Assembly (NCBI GenBank): GCA_027946555.1 | Contig: JAPEVC010000119.1 | Coordinates: 1 to 64,000, forward strand | Direction: 5' to 3' | Length of the DNA stretch: 64,000 nucleotides | Source of the DNA: Gnomoniopsis sp. IMI 355080 | Taxonomy: Eukaryota; Ascomycota; Sordariomycetes; Diaporthales; Gnomoniaceae | In this document: positions 1 to 10,256 of the stretch, piece by piece | How the letters are laid out: the number at the start of each line of letters is the position of its first letter | How positions within the stretch are numbered: position 1 is the stretch's first letter | Notes under the pieces: model-generated | What the model was told of the DNA's origin: nothing | What the model saw: the letters and a program-made list of their open reading frames with translations, nothing else | Database searches by the model: none | Program-made: the position numbers and the translations under genes

Positions 1-71
1 CCCCTATGTTGGGGATTCCCGCCCCACTTCCGCTCGACCCCCGGCTCTCTTTTCTTTCTCTCCCTCATACT

Positions 72-98
72 AGAGAGAAGAGAGAGAGAGAGAGAAAG
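72..98. repeat. GA-rich simple repeat
   Basis: Short purine run made mostly of AG dinucleotides, just upstream of the SEC-C miniprotein. It may be part of that gene's promoter or 5' leader; no function can be shown. Confidence 0.7.
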
Positions 99-197
99 GA
101 GAATTGAGGAAATGGCATAGGAGGCTGAATGGCCGGTTTATTAATGCTCGGAAAATCATAGTATCTGCACAAGCAAGATGATCCTTTCGTCATCATC

Positions 198-401
198 ATG
201 ACCGTCGCCTGCTGCGGTGACAAGGTCTGCGACCTCACGCTCAAGCGCGAGGCCAAGGAACTCATGTTGCAAATGACCAATCAGGCGCCCAATCAGGCCA
301 TTGCCAGCTTTGGCGTGCCGCCCATGTCGCGCGGCGCCAAGTGCTATTGCGGCAGCGGCCACAAGTTTAAGAAGTGCTGCGGCGGCGCCAAGGCGGCATG
401 A
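198..401 (+). CDS. SEC-C zinc-motif miniprotein (67 aa)
   Basis: Small intact ORF whose C-terminal end carries the SEC-C signature, CYCGSGHKFKKCC at about residues 49-61. This is the C-x-C-G-S-G-x(4)-K-x-C-C pattern known from the C-terminus of bacterial SecA and from many small proteins, where it binds one zinc ion. Two further Cys lie near the N-terminus (CC at 5-6, C at 11). The ATG at 198 is preceded by ATCATC and is the first in frame. A typical SEC-C motif is usually attached to a larger protein, so this could also be the last exon of a gene whose upstream exons lie outside the window; no clear acceptor was found. No membrane segment or signal peptide is seen. Function is unknown; a zinc-binding role is inferred from the motif only. 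Confidence 0.6.
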   Translation: MTVACCGDKVCDLTLKREAKELMLQMTNQAPNQAIASFGVPPMSRGAKCYCGSGHKFKKCCGGAKAA

Positions 402-752
402 GATTGACTAAAAAAGGGCTGTGGATATTTTGTAAACTTGCGTCCGCATGTTTGACTGGAAGTGTGGGGCATCGGTCTCGAGAAGTACGAACAGGCGGGA
501 ACCTGAAAGGCGGATGGGCGATGGGGTGGCGGGGCGGACGGGTCTAAGTGTTGGTGATTGCGATTGGCGTTGGATTGTCAGTAAAAGGATGGGGAAGGTC
601 TTCTTGTTGTAGCTGGTGTTGTTTCAAAGCCTTTGCTCTTTTGCTCGTTGTATCTGGTATCTTTTTTACTAGATCTTGGAATGACCAAGGCGTAGATAAG
701 TACGCGTCAAATATTTGTACACAATATCAAACACAATCATTCATGACCCAAG
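402..752. other. Intergenic gap
   Basis: Region between the converging SEC-C and hydrolase genes. It should hold both 3' ends. I see no further gene. Confidence 0.6.
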
Positions 753-2381
753 TCACAGAAACGCTTTGATCGCCTCCCAATATGCCTCCGGACTCTCGCA
801 CATCGGTAAATGTCCCGCCTCGGGTACAATCTTCAGCTCTACACCCTTCTCCCCGACACCGTCCTTGAAGCCCTCCATAGCCTTGACTAGCGCACCCTTG
901 CCGTCTCCATCGCCAACCACCAGCAGGCCCGGCACGCTGCACGACTTCATCTCCTCGCGCATGTTGTAATCCCACAGCGCCTGGCACCCGTACCGGAATC
1001 CCTGCACATCATTGTCCGCGACCATCGCCGTCATCCAGCCCGCTGTCTCCGCCTTGGCCGACATAGTATGCGGGTGGAACCACCGTGCGACCGTCTGGCC
1101 CGCAAGCTTCTTGATGCCTGGCGTACCATCCTCGCCCACGCTTTCCGCGACGGCGATCCGCTCCTTCCACGCCGCCGTATTAGCGTCCGAGCTTGCGACG
1201 TTGAAGTCACAAGCCACAAAACGATCCAGCTTCTGCGGATACGTGAGTGCAAAGCGCAGCGTCGTCGCGCCGCCCATGCTGACGCCAACCAGCGCATGCA
1301 ACTTCTCGATGCGCAACCCGGTCAACAGCGTCGCGAGATCGTCGGCCAGCATGTCCAGGGTGGCCGGGGCGGGCGGCTCGGGCACGGCAGATCGGCCGCG
1401 GTGGTTGTACCGCAGGATGCGGAGATCCGGGCGGGCTGTCTTGAGGATGTCGATGAGAGGATCCCACATGTGCAGGGAGGTGAGGAGGGAGTTGGCGAAG
1501 GCGACGGTGGGGGCAGCGGGATCCGGGTTGCCCTCCAGTTGATATGGTATGGAGAGGCCGTCTTTGGTGTTGATGAAGGCGCGCAATACCGGCTTACCTT
1601 TGTTGGGAGTAGTCTGAATGCGCGCGTCTGACGAGATGAATGCTTTCTCAGAGGGCAGCTGTGCGAGAGACTGGAGGTCGCGCGGCGCGGGTCCGAAAAC
1701 GTAGAAGAGCGAGTAGGTGCGCCGGTGTGTCTTGGCGAGGACATTGGCGAAGATCTCGTCCCGCCACTTGGTCCCGGCGGCAGCCTTGAACTCGGGCCCG
1801 CCTAGTCCGTTCTCCTTCGCGTACTCGTGCAGCATTAGAAACTTGAGCGGCGCCTGGGGGTCTAAGCTGGTGGACGTTCGGTAGCGGCGCGTCCGCAACC
1901 AGCCGGGCACCTTGGACAACATTGGGGTGTGCTCCTCCTCGTACCACTTATTCAGCTTTCCCTCAGCGTCTTCCAAGTCGGTCAGCGTGGCCTCGATCGC
2001 AACCAAGACCAAGCCCTCGGCCTCCTTGTCGGATAACTTTTCAGGCGCATACGATGGCGACTTGTGCTCAACCACTAGATCGTAGAAGTAGCGCTTCACG
2101 TCGACCTGGCCAATGGTCTCGGCCTCGCGGGGACTCCGGTTCTCGCGCAGCGACGTGTAGGTCGGGGTGTCGAGGTGGTGCATAGACGTGACGTCGTAGG
2201 CGGCGAGGAAATGCGGTTGCTCGCCGTCGGTGGCAGCGTAGCGCAGGCCGTTGCTAAAGATGTGCGGTAGGCGCAGGCGTGTGGGGCCGTGCTCGTTATT
2301 ATACCACTCGTGGAACTGGTCGAGAGACAGGCCCGGCTTGGGCTGCATCGTGACGTACAGCAGGCCTGGAGTGTGCGACAT
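753..2381 (-). CDS. EthD-like duplicated barrel / alpha-beta hydrolase fusion
   Basis: Intronless 542-aa protein. Residues about 1-110 and 125-235 look like two dimeric alpha+beta barrel (EthD-like) units, each with a W-Y-x-x-E-H-x-P/T pattern (FHEWYNNEHGPTRLR and LNKWYEEEHTPML). Residues about 265-542 are an alpha/beta hydrolase related to 3-oxoadipate enol-lactonases: nucleophile elbow GVSMGG with Ser368, and catalytic His524 in EAGHLP. A likely acid lies near the VVGDGDG stretch (about 488-494). Family knowledge: EthD-like barrels bind or transform small aromatic or quinone compounds, and PcaD-like hydrolases open lactones. It is therefore inferred to be a small-molecule hydrolase, probably cytosolic since no signal peptide is seen. 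The start MSHTPGLLYVTMQPKPG begins directly in the first beta strand of the barrel. Substrate unknown. Confidence 0.85.
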   Translation of the reverse strand: MSHTPGLLYVTMQPKPGLSLDQFHEWYNNEHGPTRLRLPHIFSNGLRYAATDGEQPHFLAAYDVTSMHHLDTPTYTSLRENRSPREAETIGQVDVKRYFYDLVVEHKSPSYAPEKLSDKEAEGLVLVAIEATLTDLEDAEGKLNKWYEEEHTPMLSKVPGWLRTRRYRTSTSLDPQAPLKFLMLHEYAKENGLGGPEFKAAAGTKWRDEIFANVLAKTHRRTYSLFYVFGPAPRDLQSLAQLPSEKAFISSDARIQTTPNKGKPVLRAFINTKDGLSIPYQLEGNPDPAAPTVAFANSLLTSLHMWDPLIDILKTARPDLRILRYNHRGRSAVPEPPAPATLDMLADDLATLLTGLRIEKLHALVGVSMGGATTLRFALTYPQKLDRFVACDFNVASSDANTAAWKERIAVAESVGEDGTPGIKKLAGQTVARWFHPHTMSAKAETAGWMTAMVADNDVQGFRYGCQALWDYNMREEMKSCSVPGLLVVGDGDGKGALVKAMEGFKDGVGEKGVELKIVPEAGHLPMCESPEAYWEAIKAFL

Positions 2382-3516
2382 CGTGGATGAGGGAGGACGG
2401 AGAGCAAGGCGAGGTTCAAGTTGGCTGGTTGAAAGTTGAGTAGAGAGGGCTGGGAGGGACGCTTGCTAGTACCAGTCTGCAAACCAGGAGGCCGTGAATA
2501 GGAAGACGCTTTCTTTTCTTCTTTTCTCTAGCCTGGAAGCAACCCTCCTCTTGTAGCGTCCCCCCTCCCCCCATGGGGTTGCTATCAAGCTTGTCCCGGG
2601 TCACCCGGAGACGATGGCGGGGTTGGAGCTAGGATGGTGGTGCTCGGCATTGGTGACCGGAAGAGACATCACCCGGCAGGCAGACAGACCACGCCAACAT
2701 GACAGGGATTCGGGCAAAGGAATCTTCCTCAGCCTCTTATATGAACCACATACTGTAGTACACCTTCTTCTTCCCCATACTATGTAGGCTCTCGAATCAA
2801 GTTTGAGCCAGACTCATCAATTGAGCCATAAGGGTCCTTCGGCCCAGGGAATGCTTCATCATGTCAGAAGAGGCCGCGACTCCACATTCATTGGAATATG
2901 TTCACCCGCCCGTAATTGTGGCAGACTATCAGGAGTCCATGGCGACCACGTGGGGCTTCAATTCTGTGGATTCGAGTGTCCATTGGAGAGAATATTCCCT
3001 TCCAGGTTTCCAATTAAATGAGTAAGCCAAAACAGACTGAGGTCGATATACGGGAGTGCAAGTGTCTCTGCCCGCTTGGCCCCGTGGAGATGCCTTCCAA
3101 CTACTTCCAGTCCTCATGTCTCTCTTTAAGCCTTGTTTGCATCTAATGGACATAAACAGAGCTGCTTTGACCTTTGAGTCCCCAGTTTGTGGCCTTACAT
3201 CAACGTGGGTGCTTTGGGATTGTGCTTGATGGCGGCTGCCTTCAAAGAAGAGAAAGGGTGTCTGATGATGCTCTTACAGCGCTGTTGAAAGATTCGAACG
3301 CCAGCGCAGCACTTTAGGTCTGGATGACCACGGTTTTCTCTTTTGTTTGCTTCCTTTGCCTTTTTAGGTTTACTTTTTCCCTTCTAAATCTAATTTGCTT
3401 ACTCTGATCTACTCCTGTCACCAAGGTATCCGGCATAATAATGCTCATCATGTACCAGCCGTAATTGCCTTCTGCCTCGCCCTCACGCGCTGGCCTACGA
3501 AGTCCCTATAGTCACC
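2382..3516. other. Intergenic gap, divergent promoters
   Basis: Space between the divergent hydrolase gene and the plus-strand gene at 3517. It should contain both promoters. A CT-rich tract lies around 3340-3390. No conserved ORF or RNA gene recognised. Confidence 0.6.
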
Positions 3517-4512
3517 ATGCCTCGTGACATAATTACGCAGAATTTCTTGTATGGGGACCACGGCCACAAGAAACGCCGGGCTTCTATCTGGGGATGCAAA
3601 CGACCCGGAGCATCACCGTCAAACAGCCACTCGACCCACGACGCAGCAGCCTCATACTCCATGTCTGGTTCGAGTGGGAACACTCGGCACGGCACACTGA
3701 GGACAGCTCAGGGAGACCGCAGGAGCCCACCAAGGTTGTCGGAAGACCGTTCACAGACGCCTCTGACTGCGGTACGCTTTCAGCAGTCGGAACCTCGTCG
3801 ACCAGACTATATCTCGCCCGGGATGTTGCCCTCGCAGCCGGAGCCATTCACCGTTCACCCCTTCAGCCGGCTGAGTAAGACCGTCAAGCAATGCCCCTGG
3901 ATGCTGGGCTCCGATGTCAACCAGTTCGCTCCGAACCACAATCCGGATTTCTACCTCCCTGTCCCTCGCAGCATCAAGCATGACACAGCTGTCTCCTTTG
4001 TGGTCACAGATCAAACGCGCCCTGAACAGCCCCAGTTTGTGATCTCGTGTGCCCTTGAGCATGTTGATCTTGTGCGCGAAACACTGGCGCCTAATGGCTC
4101 TCAGCGAGCATTGAGTGCGCGTGGATCGAGTGGTCATCCACGAGATAGTGCTGAATTGCGGAGCATGTTGTTGGACGGCACGCCAAACATCGAACTGGCC
4201 CTCCACGGAAAGCCCAATACCACAACCGCCCATGGCTCGGTCGGCCCGAGCGACAGCCAGGATCGTCGTCAGTTGGAAGGCGAAGGCTCTGGAGCGGGCC
4301 GTCGCCATTCTTTTGTCCGTGAGCGGCCTCTTGGGCCTTTTGCGCGCGACCAGAATGTTGAACAAAGAATCCGGTCCCAAGAAGGATGTGCACCTCAGGA
4401 TTGCCCGACACCGTTTGTGCCAGCCATGTTTGTGCCGCATGGCTGGTATAGTGGGCCAAACTATCAAGAACCGCGCGTTGAGCAAGCCGCTCCTGCGTCT
4501 GTGAATCCGTGA
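3517..4512 (+). CDS. Hypothetical disordered protein (331 aa)
   Basis: Open frame of 331 codons with a good fungal start context (CACCATGCC). The protein is rich in Ser, Pro, Arg, Gln and His and appears largely disordered. A basic stretch near the N-terminus (HKKRRASIWGCKR, about residues 17-29) could serve as a nuclear localisation signal. No known domain was recognised. A long antisense ORF (3751-4536, minus) overlaps it, so the coding strand is not certain; the plus strand is preferred because it has the longer frame and better start context. It could also be non-coding. Confidence 0.4.
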   Translation: MPRDIITQNFLYGDHGHKKRRASIWGCKRPGASPSNSHSTHDAAASYSMSGSSGNTRHGTLRTAQGDRRSPPRLSEDRSQTPLTAVRFQQSEPRRPDYISPGMLPSQPEPFTVHPFSRLSKTVKQCPWMLGSDVNQFAPNHNPDFYLPVPRSIKHDTAVSFVVTDQTRPEQPQFVISCALEHVDLVRETLAPNGSQRALSARGSSGHPRDSAELRSMLLDGTPNIELALHGKPNTTTAHGSVGPSDSQDRRQLEGEGSGAGRRHSFVRERPLGPFARDQNVEQRIRSQEGCAPQDCPTPFVPAMFVPHGWYSGPNYQEPRVEQAAPASVNP

Positions 4513-5074
4513 GGTTCCCAGAGGGATTTGGGGCATACGAACATATTGGTTAATCGGTAGCAGGTTCCCTCATCGGCCTGTCGCTCCAGGTCAGCCTCAT
4601 TGGTGAAGGGGCCGGGGTAGCGGAATTGATGTGCGATGGACAACCAGTACGATACCCCTGACGACCAATTTCTGGACAGTCGGGAACCTTGGATCAATTG
4701 GACTTCTCTTGACGATGGATTGATTTTGTGTGCCATTATTTCAATTGTTCTTCTTGATTTCTTTCTCTCTCTTTCGATTAGTGGGGTAGACACAAAATCA
4801 TAGGTATGGTGTCACTACTCGGGACTGGCCATTTCTATTTCTGTCAGTTTCCTTTCACCACCGCAGCAACTTCCACATATTTTCGGCACCTCCAATTCAA
4901 ATCTTGATTCTTTGTCCTCCTTCTGACAAAATCAGGAGTTTTTCAATCAATACCTCTCACAGTCACACAAAAGAGTGCCTGTGTCAAGCTGAACATCACG
5001 TTTGGTCAACCGGTTTCCTCGGGAGCCCGTATCATCGAAACCTCTCCAACTCTTAAACTCGTCAAGCGCACATA
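4513..5074. other. Intergenic gap
   Basis: Upstream region of the gene at 5075. CT-rich stretches occur around 4750-4780 and 4830-4920, as in fungal promoters and 5' leaders. Nothing else recognised. Confidence 0.6.
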
Positions 5075-6343
5075 ATGGCTCCTGGTAAGCCTAGGCACAC
5101 CAAGAATAGGCGTGGCGACTACGTCTACAACAGATCCGCTCCCCACATCGCTAGCCTTCCGCGCGCCACCGAGGAACTGGCAGTCGCCTATCGCATCTTT
5201 TCTCCTGGTCTCGATCAATTGACCCAGCTCGAGTCAATCGCCGCCGATGTCTCATACAGAATCGAGAACGGGGGCTGCACCGAGATCAAACAGAGCCTGG
5301 GCATCAGCAACGACTCCAAGTTCCTCGAGCTCTACAAGAAGTCGTACGCCGTGTACGCGGCCGAGATCAAGAGAATGAAGGAAGCAGAGGAGGCAGAGGA
5401 TGCTAGACTTGCAGAAGAGCTGGCTGCTCGTGAGGCTAGGAAGAAGGCACAGGAAGAAAGTCAAGAGCCTACTGTGTACTCGAGGCGAAATGATTCTGGG
5501 AAGAGAATTACCATCGAGCAGCAAAAGGTCTCTCGCAATGACAACACCCACAACCACAACAAACGCCGTGCTGATGACGAGTCCACCACTCCTTGTCCTA
5601 AAAAGCGTATTCGACACTGTTGCTCCAACAACGACACGATTCCAGACCCCTACTGGCTTTCCAAAGCCGACGCGCAAGCAAACCTCGACACGATGAACGT
5701 ACGCGCTAAGAACCTCGAGACCTCCCTGACCCGCTTGCAGGATTTCTATCACGACATCTGCGTCAAGGCCGGCACCACGCCCGATCCTACCATCTCGGGT
5801 CCGCTGGCGCGGGCAGACACCCAGATCCGCCAAAACGCGATTTGGTATGTGGAAGAGTTGCAGCGGGTCATGGCGGGTGCGCCGTCAACAGAGCTAAGCC
5901 TCGCGGCCGGCTGGGAGTGGAAGCGAGACCGTTTTGACAATAGCACAGTGCGCGGTCTCATTGAGCGTATCCGAGAATTCGGCGCGCGGTTGGTTGACAC
6001 GGAGAAGGAGATGGCCAGCGCTGATTTAATGCGGGAGGAGTTTGTGCTGGAGTGTGCGAAGAAGAGCGGCGTACAGGTGGTCGAGGGAGTGCGGGACATG
6101 TTTCTGGAGGACTGGGCGAAGCAGCTGTTGCGTATCACGCAGACGGTCGCGCACGAGGCGAGAGAGTATGTCAGTTTTCGTACGATGGAGGCCGAATGGG
6201 CGAACAAGTGGGCTCAGCCGGGTGTAGGCGAGCACGTTGGGGACCGCAGCTCGCCGATTGTCATTGACAGCTCGGATTCGGATGATGACAGTCTGAGTTC
6301 GTTGTTTGGTGACTCGGAGGATGACTTGGAGGGCGACGAGTAG
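5075..6343 (+). CDS. Nuclear coiled-coil protein with SIM-like acidic tail (422 aa)
   Basis: Intronless 422-aa protein of unknown function. Residues about 105-135 form a charged Glu/Ala/Lys coiled coil (KEAEEAEDARLAEELAAREA). Basic clusters at about 164-184 (NKRRADDE then PKKRIRH) resemble a bipartite nuclear localisation signal. The last 30 residues are strongly acidic and begin with SSPIVIDSSDSDDD (392-405). A short Ile/Val core followed by acidic Ser residues is the pattern of a SUMO-interacting motif. The rest is predicted helical. ATG at 5075 is in a favourable context (CATAATGGC), and a candidate poly(A) signal lies 135 bp after the stop. A nuclear role is inferred from the NLS and SIM-like elements; no catalytic domain is visible. 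Confidence 0.7.
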   Translation: MAPGKPRHTKNRRGDYVYNRSAPHIASLPRATEELAVAYRIFSPGLDQLTQLESIAADVSYRIENGGCTEIKQSLGISNDSKFLELYKKSYAVYAAEIKRMKEAEEAEDARLAEELAAREARKKAQEESQEPTVYSRRNDSGKRITIEQQKVSRNDNTHNHNKRRADDESTTPCPKKRIRHCCSNNDTIPDPYWLSKADAQANLDTMNVRAKNLETSLTRLQDFYHDICVKAGTTPDPTISGPLARADTQIRQNAIWYVEELQRVMAGAPSTELSLAAGWEWKRDRFDNSTVRGLIERIREFGARLVDTEKEMASADLMREEFVLECAKKSGVQVVEGVRDMFLEDWAKQLLRITQTVAHEAREYVSFRTMEAEWANKWAQPGVGEHVGDRSSPIVIDSSDSDDDSLSSLFGDSEDDLEGDE

Positions 6344-7832
6344 GCATGGGTAGAAGCATGGGGTACATGAGCCCTTTTGTGCGACTTTGGTCAACGAACA
6401 CCCGTCGACCTGTTGCATGTATGTACGCCTAGTCTTCTACGCTCTCTACCTGTATATGGCAGGTAAACCAATGTCTTAATAAAAAAATACACAATGCATT
6501 CTTACGAATCTCTAGTATGACTATTTCTCAGCAGCGGAAAGACTCTGGAAAGTCATACGGTGAACGCAGTGCTCCTCAAGTGACCATGTACTGTCCCGAC
6601 TGTGTTGATCAGGCAATGTACTGAGCATTCTCTACCATCAATCTATCCATGGAAGGTGGATCTCAACATCAGGTTTACCACATGGGTGGTTGCAGGTGGC
6701 GCAGCCTGCAGGCATTCACTTTCGTACAGTCTCAGACATGAGGTCCCACTTAGTGAAGATATTCCCGGATAAAAATTCGTGCAAGGGAAGACAGATCCAG
6801 ACCAGGCGTGCAGGAGTGACACGAGTGTCTGAGGGACACTGTACAAAGGCGAAATCTTATACCTCCTTGGTGCCCATCACTGACCTTACAAGTTCAAAGT
6901 CAGCTCAAGATACTCGAAATCTTGTGCACCGTAGAGCCGAATTGTCCACGGAACATGTACTACGTGTGATCAAGATTTAATGCAGACCTGGCATTGATTA
7001 ACTAGGTATTTGATACTTGCTGTCGCCATAGGGTACACGAACAACGCAGGATATGCTCGATGTCCTTCAGCGCTCTATGAATCGCTTCGTAGACCTGAGT
7101 ATACGACACCATCGCCTCGGACGAGATTCGACGGACTCCAGATATGCAACATACTGGGGATCATGACTGAGGCTGTACATATTGTACAGAACATGCCATT
7201 GTGCATTTCGCACAAGATATGTAAGCTGTAGACATGCGAAATTGGAAAGGACATATGCGATCGAGTCATGATCCCTGCTTTATACAAATTCTCACCTGCT
7301 TCGGGCACTTCCCGCCGCATCAAGGAGGCTCAGTACCTGGATTTGGCTATGTTGAAGGGCGTCCGTAGGGGTTGAACACAGGCATTCACGTAAGTAATTA
7401 CAATGCCATCCCCCAATTCTCATGCAAGCGTGCATCAATAAATAGACTATCGTCAAAGGAAGCAGCTGTATCCTTTTTCTCCATGCTACCCCAGTTCCGA
7501 GAAGCCCGTGTTCGGAGACCTAACCGAGGGTCCATGGATGTCAAATGTGAAGGTTGTTAAATAGCTTACGGAAAACTTATGGAACTGAATAATGTTGGCG
7601 TCTAAGACAATATCGCAGAAAGATTTCTTGATTCCTATAAAAGATTAATTGTCTTCCAATCTGATAGTGGTTGCGAGGAGGATTTTCTTCACACGCTCCT
7701 TCAGCCAGGTGATCCGGATCCACTCGGGCTCGTTTACTCTTCATCTGGTGACTACTTTGATCACAATAAATTCCCATTCTGATACATTTCTCAACTTTGC
7801 TTCAAACCTCGTTTACAAATCCTGATTCGAAA
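6344..7832. other. Intergenic gap
   Basis: About 1.5 kb with only short unrelated ORFs. Apart from the AATAAA near the left end I see no gene, repeat or RNA. Confidence 0.55.
6478..6483 (+). terminator. Candidate poly(A) signal AATAAA
   Basis: AATAAA followed by an A run, 135 bp downstream of the stop codon at 6343. It would serve the coiled-coil gene. Fungal poly(A) signals are loose, so this is a suggestion only. Confidence 0.4.
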
Positions 7833-9299
7833 ATGATGTTCTTAATACCACTGGTTGCTTTGCTAGCCGGCGTCACTCATGCCCAGACGAATACTTCATC
7901 CAACAACACCACCCTCGTTCCCATAACAACAGCAAACTCTACCATACAAGATGCTGCACCCTCGACAAATATCACACTGAACTGGGCCAGTCTTAATTCC
8001 TACCAGGTGGTGGCTGTGGCCTTGGCCATGAACTACTCGACCATTGTCCTGGAAGACCTTGCCGCTGTCTCTAACGTTGAGTGTTCTGAATCATCTGTTC
8101 AGGTGACCTTTAATGAGACGACTGAATTCAATGAGGCTCAGACGCAATGGGCTGAGCACACCGATGAGATTGTCTTGATTACCAACCACATGGGCAACTG
8201 TGATGCCGACTTTGAGCGAGGCTTCTTTCTTGCGGACATAGAGTCCATGGTGTTTTCTCCATCCAATATGACTGTGGTCATGTCAGCCGAAAAGACCAAC
8301 GTGACACTTACTGCTTGTGAGTATCTTGCCTTTTGATCTCTCTCCCAGAGGTTTTGTAGTCCTCTAACAAAGAAACCAGTGGAAACCGAGATCAATTTTC
8401 AAAATATTCCGGCCAGTACCTCAGCTGGTGATGCCTCTCTGTCCGAGCGAAGCATCAGCCTGGATCAGTCCGGCCTCACCGTTGCCTACGAGTACGAAAT
8501 AACGAGCAGCACACAGATCTACGCCAATGCCAACAAGACCTTCACCATCGACATCACACATGCTCAGATCAATAGCAGCGCAACCTATTCCGGCCACATC
8601 AAGTATTCCCTACTCGAAGCGAAGCTCACTGAGATGTATTTCGACGTAAGCAAGACTCTGAATACCGATCTCACTCTCGACTTCGCCTTGACGGAGCCGT
8701 ATACATACACACTTGCCTACAGTCCGGCCCAGATGACCTACTACATCGCCGAGGTGCCCGGGATCATCAGTCTCGGACCAGCCTTGACGTTCAGCATCGG
8801 CGCCGAGTTCACAGCCAAGGCTGGTGTGGACGTGACCACCGACGTATCGGCGCAAATATCAGGAGCCACAGCGCATGTTGATCTCATCAACCCCTCGGAG
8901 TCCAGCTCGAGCGGATGGGTGCCAACGTTCAGCGCTACGGCGAATGTCACCGAGAAGGTCGAAGTAGAGCTCACCCCGTCGATGGATGTCACCGCTGAGC
9001 TAGAGATCAGCCTATTCGGAGGAATTTTGGACCTCAGCACGGGTGTCAAGGCTGAGCCCAAATTTCCCGTCGATTTCACCGTTGAGGCCACCGAAAGTGC
9101 GACGGGGACGGTGGGGTCTTCAAACGGGACAGCGACGGCGTCGGGATCTGCGAGTCTGCCGACTGGGAGCTGTGAGAACGGGGCGGATGCCGATGTCAAA
9201 TTTGCATTCACGTTGACTGCATTTGCTACACAGTGGGCGTCTGTAACGCTGTATGAGTACAGCAAAGATATTGTGAGCCAGTGCTACACTTGGTTCTGA
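7833..9299 (+). CDS. Secreted Asn/Thr-rich glycoprotein, two exons (467 aa)
   Basis: Exons 7833-8316 and 8380-9299; the intron of 63 bp has donor GTGAGT and acceptor ACCAG, and the join restores LTALETEINF. The N-terminus (MMFLIPLVALLAGVTHAQ) is a clear signal peptide with likely cleavage after HAQ. Many N-x-S/T sites (NTSS, NNTT, NSTI, NITL, NYST, NETT, NMTV and others) point to heavy glycosylation. The second exon is beta-strand rich with repeated Ala/Thr/Val runs. It resembles fungal two-domain secreted proteins annotated with DUF7029 and DUF7223 domains, but this assignment is from memory and unsure. No C-terminal membrane segment or GPI signal is obvious. Probable role: cell-surface or extracellular protein. 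An upstream in-frame TTG at 7797 is not a likely start. Confidence 0.8.
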
Positions 9300-9765
9300 T
9301 GAATCCTAGCATCTAGACTCGTCACCACTTTGTATTAAGATCGAGGAATGTGCTTGTATAAGGTAAGCTTTTGCAGTTCTGCTCATTGTTTACATGCGCA
9401 GGAGCTTGTCTTTTGTGGTACGCTTGAAAGCTAGCTTGGAGAGCCATGTATTCCTTGCAGACACGGCTCACATGAACAAGTATAGTATGCGGTCTAGACT
9501 CCAGCTACGGGAAATTAGAAGACGAACGGCTTGGGTGACCGAAATCCGACCCGGGAGAGGCTGGAACCGCCATCCGACTATAATCAAATTCCACTTCCAT
9601 TAATACATGTGTCATCAATAATTTCAAGGTTTTTGGTCCATAGAGTGCCCATGATAAGTAGATGACGTGCCAACGTCAAAACGTCTGGTGCCAACTTACC
9701 TATGTATCCATAGATTATTAGGTTATGACCTGTTGGTCTCGAGTTCAATACTGCCCTGCCATCTT

Positions 9766-9775
9766 TACCTAGGTA
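9766..9775. repeat. TACCTAGGTA palindrome
   Basis: Perfect 10-bp palindrome, one of eight identical copies in intergenic DNA of the window. Confidence 0.8.
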
Positions 9776-9970
9776 GCAATGACAGTGACTGGCAGGACCA
9801 ATCAAGATATCATTATAACGATGCTTGAATGGGCTCAGGGGTTAAAATAACTATACACGTTCCACTCAATCTGCTATCCATGGGCCTACGTAAACTCTGG
9901 GACGGCTAGCACGTTAGCATACTTATCTATTCTATATACTAGGTTATAACGATGAAACGTAAAAAGGAAA

Positions 9971-10256
9971 TCAGCTTCGTAGAGGGCTAATCCGGAAGCC
10001 GAAGCGCTGGAAAGGAGTAGGCCTCGGCGAAAGCATTCCATAATCACTATTAATTATCACTGGAAGTCACGGTCTTCATAATATTCAACCTCCTGCCCTT
10101 ACTATATAAGTTCTTCGCCACGTGCGTAAGTATCGTTAGCTATTGACTAATCCGCGTATAAGAAACTCTGCACAATTAAGGATATAAGAGAACGCTTCGC
10201 CGAGGCCTGCTCCTTCTAGCGCTTCGCGCTTCCGGACCAGCCCTCCACGAAGCTGA
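9971..10256. mobile_element. MITE-like inverted-repeat element (about 286 bp)
   Basis: The left arm (9971-10034) and the right arm (10194-10256) are inverted copies of about 63 bp, both starting TCAGCTTCGT from the outside. Between the arms I count five substitutions, all transitions (G/A or C/T), plus three one-base gaps. Weaker inverted similarity continues inward around a shared TTAATT. There is no coding capacity, and no convincing target-site duplication was found at the ends. The form fits a non-autonomous DNA transposon. The transition-only differences fit repeat-induced point mutation (RIP), though age alone could give the same picture. Confidence 0.7.

Noticed and set aside
3751..4536. 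261-codon minus-strand ORF opposite the gene at 3517
   Set aside because: No recognised domain and shorter than the plus-strand frame. Kept as an alternative in that entry rather than as a separate gene.
9735..9760. GGTCTCGAGTTCAAT-like sequence resembling a tRNA T-arm
   Set aside because: No matching acceptor stem, D-arm or anticodon arm could be built around it.
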